Assembly (NCBI GenBank): GCA_051000715.1
Contig: JBPCOB010000013.1
Span: 1 to 13,946, forward strand
Source of the DNA: JBPCOB01 sp051000715
Lineage (GTDB): Bacteria > Actinomycetota > Actinomycetes > JALYNC01
Length of the DNA: 13,946 nucleotides
Direction: 5' to 3'
The notes under the pieces were generated by a model that saw only the letters and a list, made by a program, of their open reading frames with translations, ran no database searches and was not told where the DNA came from. A program made the position numbers and the translations under genes. Below are positions 12,480 to 13,946 of the stretch, one piece after another. The stretch's first letter is position 1. The number at the start of each line of letters is the position of its first letter.

Positions 12480-13433
12480 TCAGTCGGCGGCCTGGCGAGC
12501 GCCGGGCATCGCGCCGTCGGCGGCACCCACCGCGCCGTACTGCCCGGACTGGCCAACGGCCTGGCCCGCGAGCGCCAGCACGGTGACGACCTGCCCAGCC
12601 GCGCTGCCGACGGTGTCGACGGTCGAGACCCCACGAGCGGTGCCGGCGTCGGCACGCACCGCCTTGAGCGCGCCGGGCTCGCGCGCGGAGGCCGGCGGGC
12701 CGGCCAGCACCACGCCACCGCTGCCGGCGTCGACCGCTCGCACCAGGGTGGTGACGATGCTGGCGGAGCCCTGCTTCCGGCTGGCGTCGCCCCGGCCGGG
12801 ACCGGCGACGAAGAGCACGAGATCTCCCTGCCGGCTGAGTCTCCCCCGGGCACTGAGCAAGTGGGCGGCTGCCATCGCGCCGAGGATGGTGGTGGCGGGC
12901 GTGTCCACCCTGGCCCCGCCCCGCTGCTTGGTCGCGACGGCGCGGGCGACCAGGGCGCCGATGCGCTCGTAGGGGGAGGCGCCCGCGGGGATCTTCAGCT
13001 GACCCGCTCGCACGTCGAGCTGGTGACCGAGTTCGTCGACCAGCTGCTTGCCGCTGGCCTCGACCAGCGGGGTGCCGGCCCGCAAGGTGCCGCCGACGCT
13101 GCCGCCGGCCGTGCCGATGAGACCGGTCAGCGCGCTCACGTCGGCCTGGCGGGCGCCCGGGAGGACCACGAGGCTGACCACGTGGCCGCGCAGCCGGTCG
13201 CCGATCAGCCCGGGTGCCGCGGTCTTGGCGAACGCGTCGTCGAAGGCGCCGCTCTTGCGCAGGGTGGCGACCTCGCTCTGCAGGGCCGAGCGGGTCTGCC
13301 GGTCCGACTGCACCTGGTCGGCCAGCCGGGTGTCGACGTGGCCCTTGAGCGGTCCCCCGCCGAGGACGACGCCCACCGCGAGGGCCAGGAAGACCGAGAC
13401 CATGGAGACGATGTGGGAGCGGAAAGAGATCAC
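12480..13433 (-). CDS. MctB/SteB family protein (annotated as copper transporter)
   Basis: The 317-residue protein begins MISFRSHIVSMVSVFLALAVGVVLGGGPL, with one membrane segment at about 8-27, the conserved opening of the MctB family. A predicted coiled coil follows (about 35-62, QVQSDRQTRSALQSEVATLRK), then an extracytoplasmic alpha/beta domain containing VVLPGARQADVSALTGLIGTAGG and FVAGPGRGD. The M. tuberculosis homologue Rv1698 is reported to lower copper, while the Corynebacterium homologue SteB works with SteA in the RipC cell-separation pathway. The adjacency of a steA gene here favours the second role, and the copper label should be treated with caution. GTG 13433 has AAGGA eight bases upstream and follows the steA stop by 17 bp. 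The C-terminal 60 residues are Gly/Ala-rich. Confidence 0.88.
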   Translation of the reverse strand: MISFRSHIVSMVSVFLALAVGVVLGGGPLKGHVDTRLADQVQSDRQTRSALQSEVATLRKSGAFDDAFAKTAAPGLIGDRLRGHVVSLVVLPGARQADVSALTGLIGTAGGSVGGTLRAGTPLVEASGKQLVDELGHQLDVRAGQLKIPAGASPYERIGALVARAVATKQRGGARVDTPATTILGAMAAAHLLSARGRLSRQGDLVLFVAGPGRGDASRKQGSASIVTTLVRAVDAGSGGVVLAGPPASAREPGALKAVRADAGTARGVSTVDTVGSAAGQVVTVLALAGQAVGQSGQYGAVGAADGAMPGARQAAD

Positions 13434-13450
13434 GGGAAGAGTCCTTGGAT

Positions 13451-13945
13451 CTAGGGGAGTACGTAGGACAGCTGGGCGCTCAGACCGGCGGACAGCGACG
13501 ACCACCACTGCTGGCCGACCGGCGTCGTGGCGATCGCGACGCCGAGGGCGACCAGCCCGGCGAGCAGCACCAGGGCGAGGTGCCAGAGCCGCACCCTCCC
13601 GGCGTACAGCTGGGGCACGCCTTTGGCGTCGACGAGCTTGGGCCCGACCCGCAGCCGGGTCAGGAAGGTGCTGGCCAGACCGGCCCTCTGACGGTCGAGG
13701 AACTCGTCGAGGGTGGCGTGGGTGCCGACCGTGACGATCAGGCTGGCGCCGCACACGTCGGCGAGGAGCAGGGCCATGTCGGCACTCGCGCCCGAGGCCG
13801 AAAGGGTCTGCGAGCGGACGCCGAGCCGGGCGAGCCGGTCGCCGCCGATGGCTCGCCCGGACCGGTCGGCGTGCAGCACCACCTCGCGGCTGGTGCGCAG
13901 CGCCTTGTCGGAGACCGTGCTGCCACGCTCCCCGGCCGCGCTGCC
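13451..13945 (-). CDS. steA: SteA-like protein, C-terminal part (cut by window edge)
   Basis: The frame enters from the right edge and continues 164 residues to TAG 13451, so the N-terminal part is outside the window. What remains matches the C-terminus of the SteA family (Rv1697 type, with a thiamin-pyrophosphokinase-like fold). Landmarks are HADRSGRAIGGDRL, SADMALLLADVCGASLIVTVGTHATLDEFLDRQRAG, the family block ASTFLTRLRVGPKLVDAKGVPQLY, and then one membrane segment (LALVLLAGLVALGVAIATT). A short outward-facing tail follows. The soluble domain is cytoplasmic. SteA binds SteB and is required for normal daughter-cell separation in Corynebacterium. The mctB/steB gene follows after 17 bp, so the two form an operon. 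Catalytic activity as a pyrophosphokinase is doubtful. Confidence 0.88.
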   Translation of the reverse strand, partial: GSAAGERGSTVSDKALRTSREVVLHADRSGRAIGGDRLARLGVRSQTLSASGASADMALLLADVCGASLIVTVGTHATLDEFLDRQRAGLASTFLTRLRVGPKLVDAKGVPQLYAGRVRLWHLALVLLAGLVALGVAIATTPVGQQWWSSLSAGLSAQLSYVLP

Positions 13946-13946
13946 C

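Noticed and set aside
1..13946. CRISPR array, defence system, toxin-antitoxin pair or other new system
   Set aside because: No regularly spaced repeats and no such genes are visible; all intact genes except the membrane protein at 9317 belong to known families.

Overview
The window is chromosomal DNA of a high-GC actinobacterium. The evidence is strong G/C bias at third codon positions, frequent GTG and TTG starts, and a gene order I recognise as the conserved actinobacterial block matching Mycobacterium tuberculosis Rv1697 to Rv1713 (steA, mctB/steB, pyrG, Nudix, xerD, parA, scpA, scpB, rluB, cmk, der). Two differences from the mycobacterial layout are an alanine dehydrogenase gene between the Nudix gene and xerD, and a small membrane-protein gene on the opposite strand. 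I cannot name the genus.

Layout, right to left because almost all genes are on the minus strand. At 12480-13945 lie the 3' part of steA (cut by the window edge) and mctB/steB, a pair linked to cell separation. At 9955-12305 pyrG (CTP synthase) overlaps a Nudix hydrolase (ADP-ribose pyrophosphatase family) by GTGA. A plus-strand gene of unknown function (9317-9922, two membrane segments) converges on the Nudix gene across a 16-bp perfect palindrome and diverges from ald. From 9160 down to 1191 there is one dense series: ald, xerD, parA, a site-2-protease-like membrane protein, scpA, scpB, rluB, cmk, der. Several junctions are 4-nt overlaps of the NTGA type. The series covers chromosome segregation (XerD, ParA, ScpA/ScpB), ribosome maturation and modification (Der, RluB) and nucleotide metabolism (Cmk, with PyrG next door).

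The left 1.1 kb is different. Positions 85-129 hold only the 3' half of a tRNA-Pro gene (anticodon GGG to CCA). Its 5' half is replaced by unrelated sequence, which is the expected signature of the distal junction of an element integrated in tRNA-Pro and extending leftwards out of the window. Directly behind the tRNA CCA lies a 992-bp decayed IS481-family insertion sequence. It has 49-bp imperfect terminal inverted repeats, and a 14-bp copy of the tRNA 3' end flanks both sides. Its transposase is broken by an internal deletion and frameshifts.

The rest is conserved housekeeping DNA. I see no CRISPR array, toxin-antitoxin pair, defence island or biosynthetic cluster. The observations most worth a second look are the disrupted tRNA-Pro, the loss of the HEXXH motif in the site-2-protease-like protein between parA and scpA, a possible leaderless internal promoter in front of parA, and an xerD whose only sensible start codon appears to be CTG.
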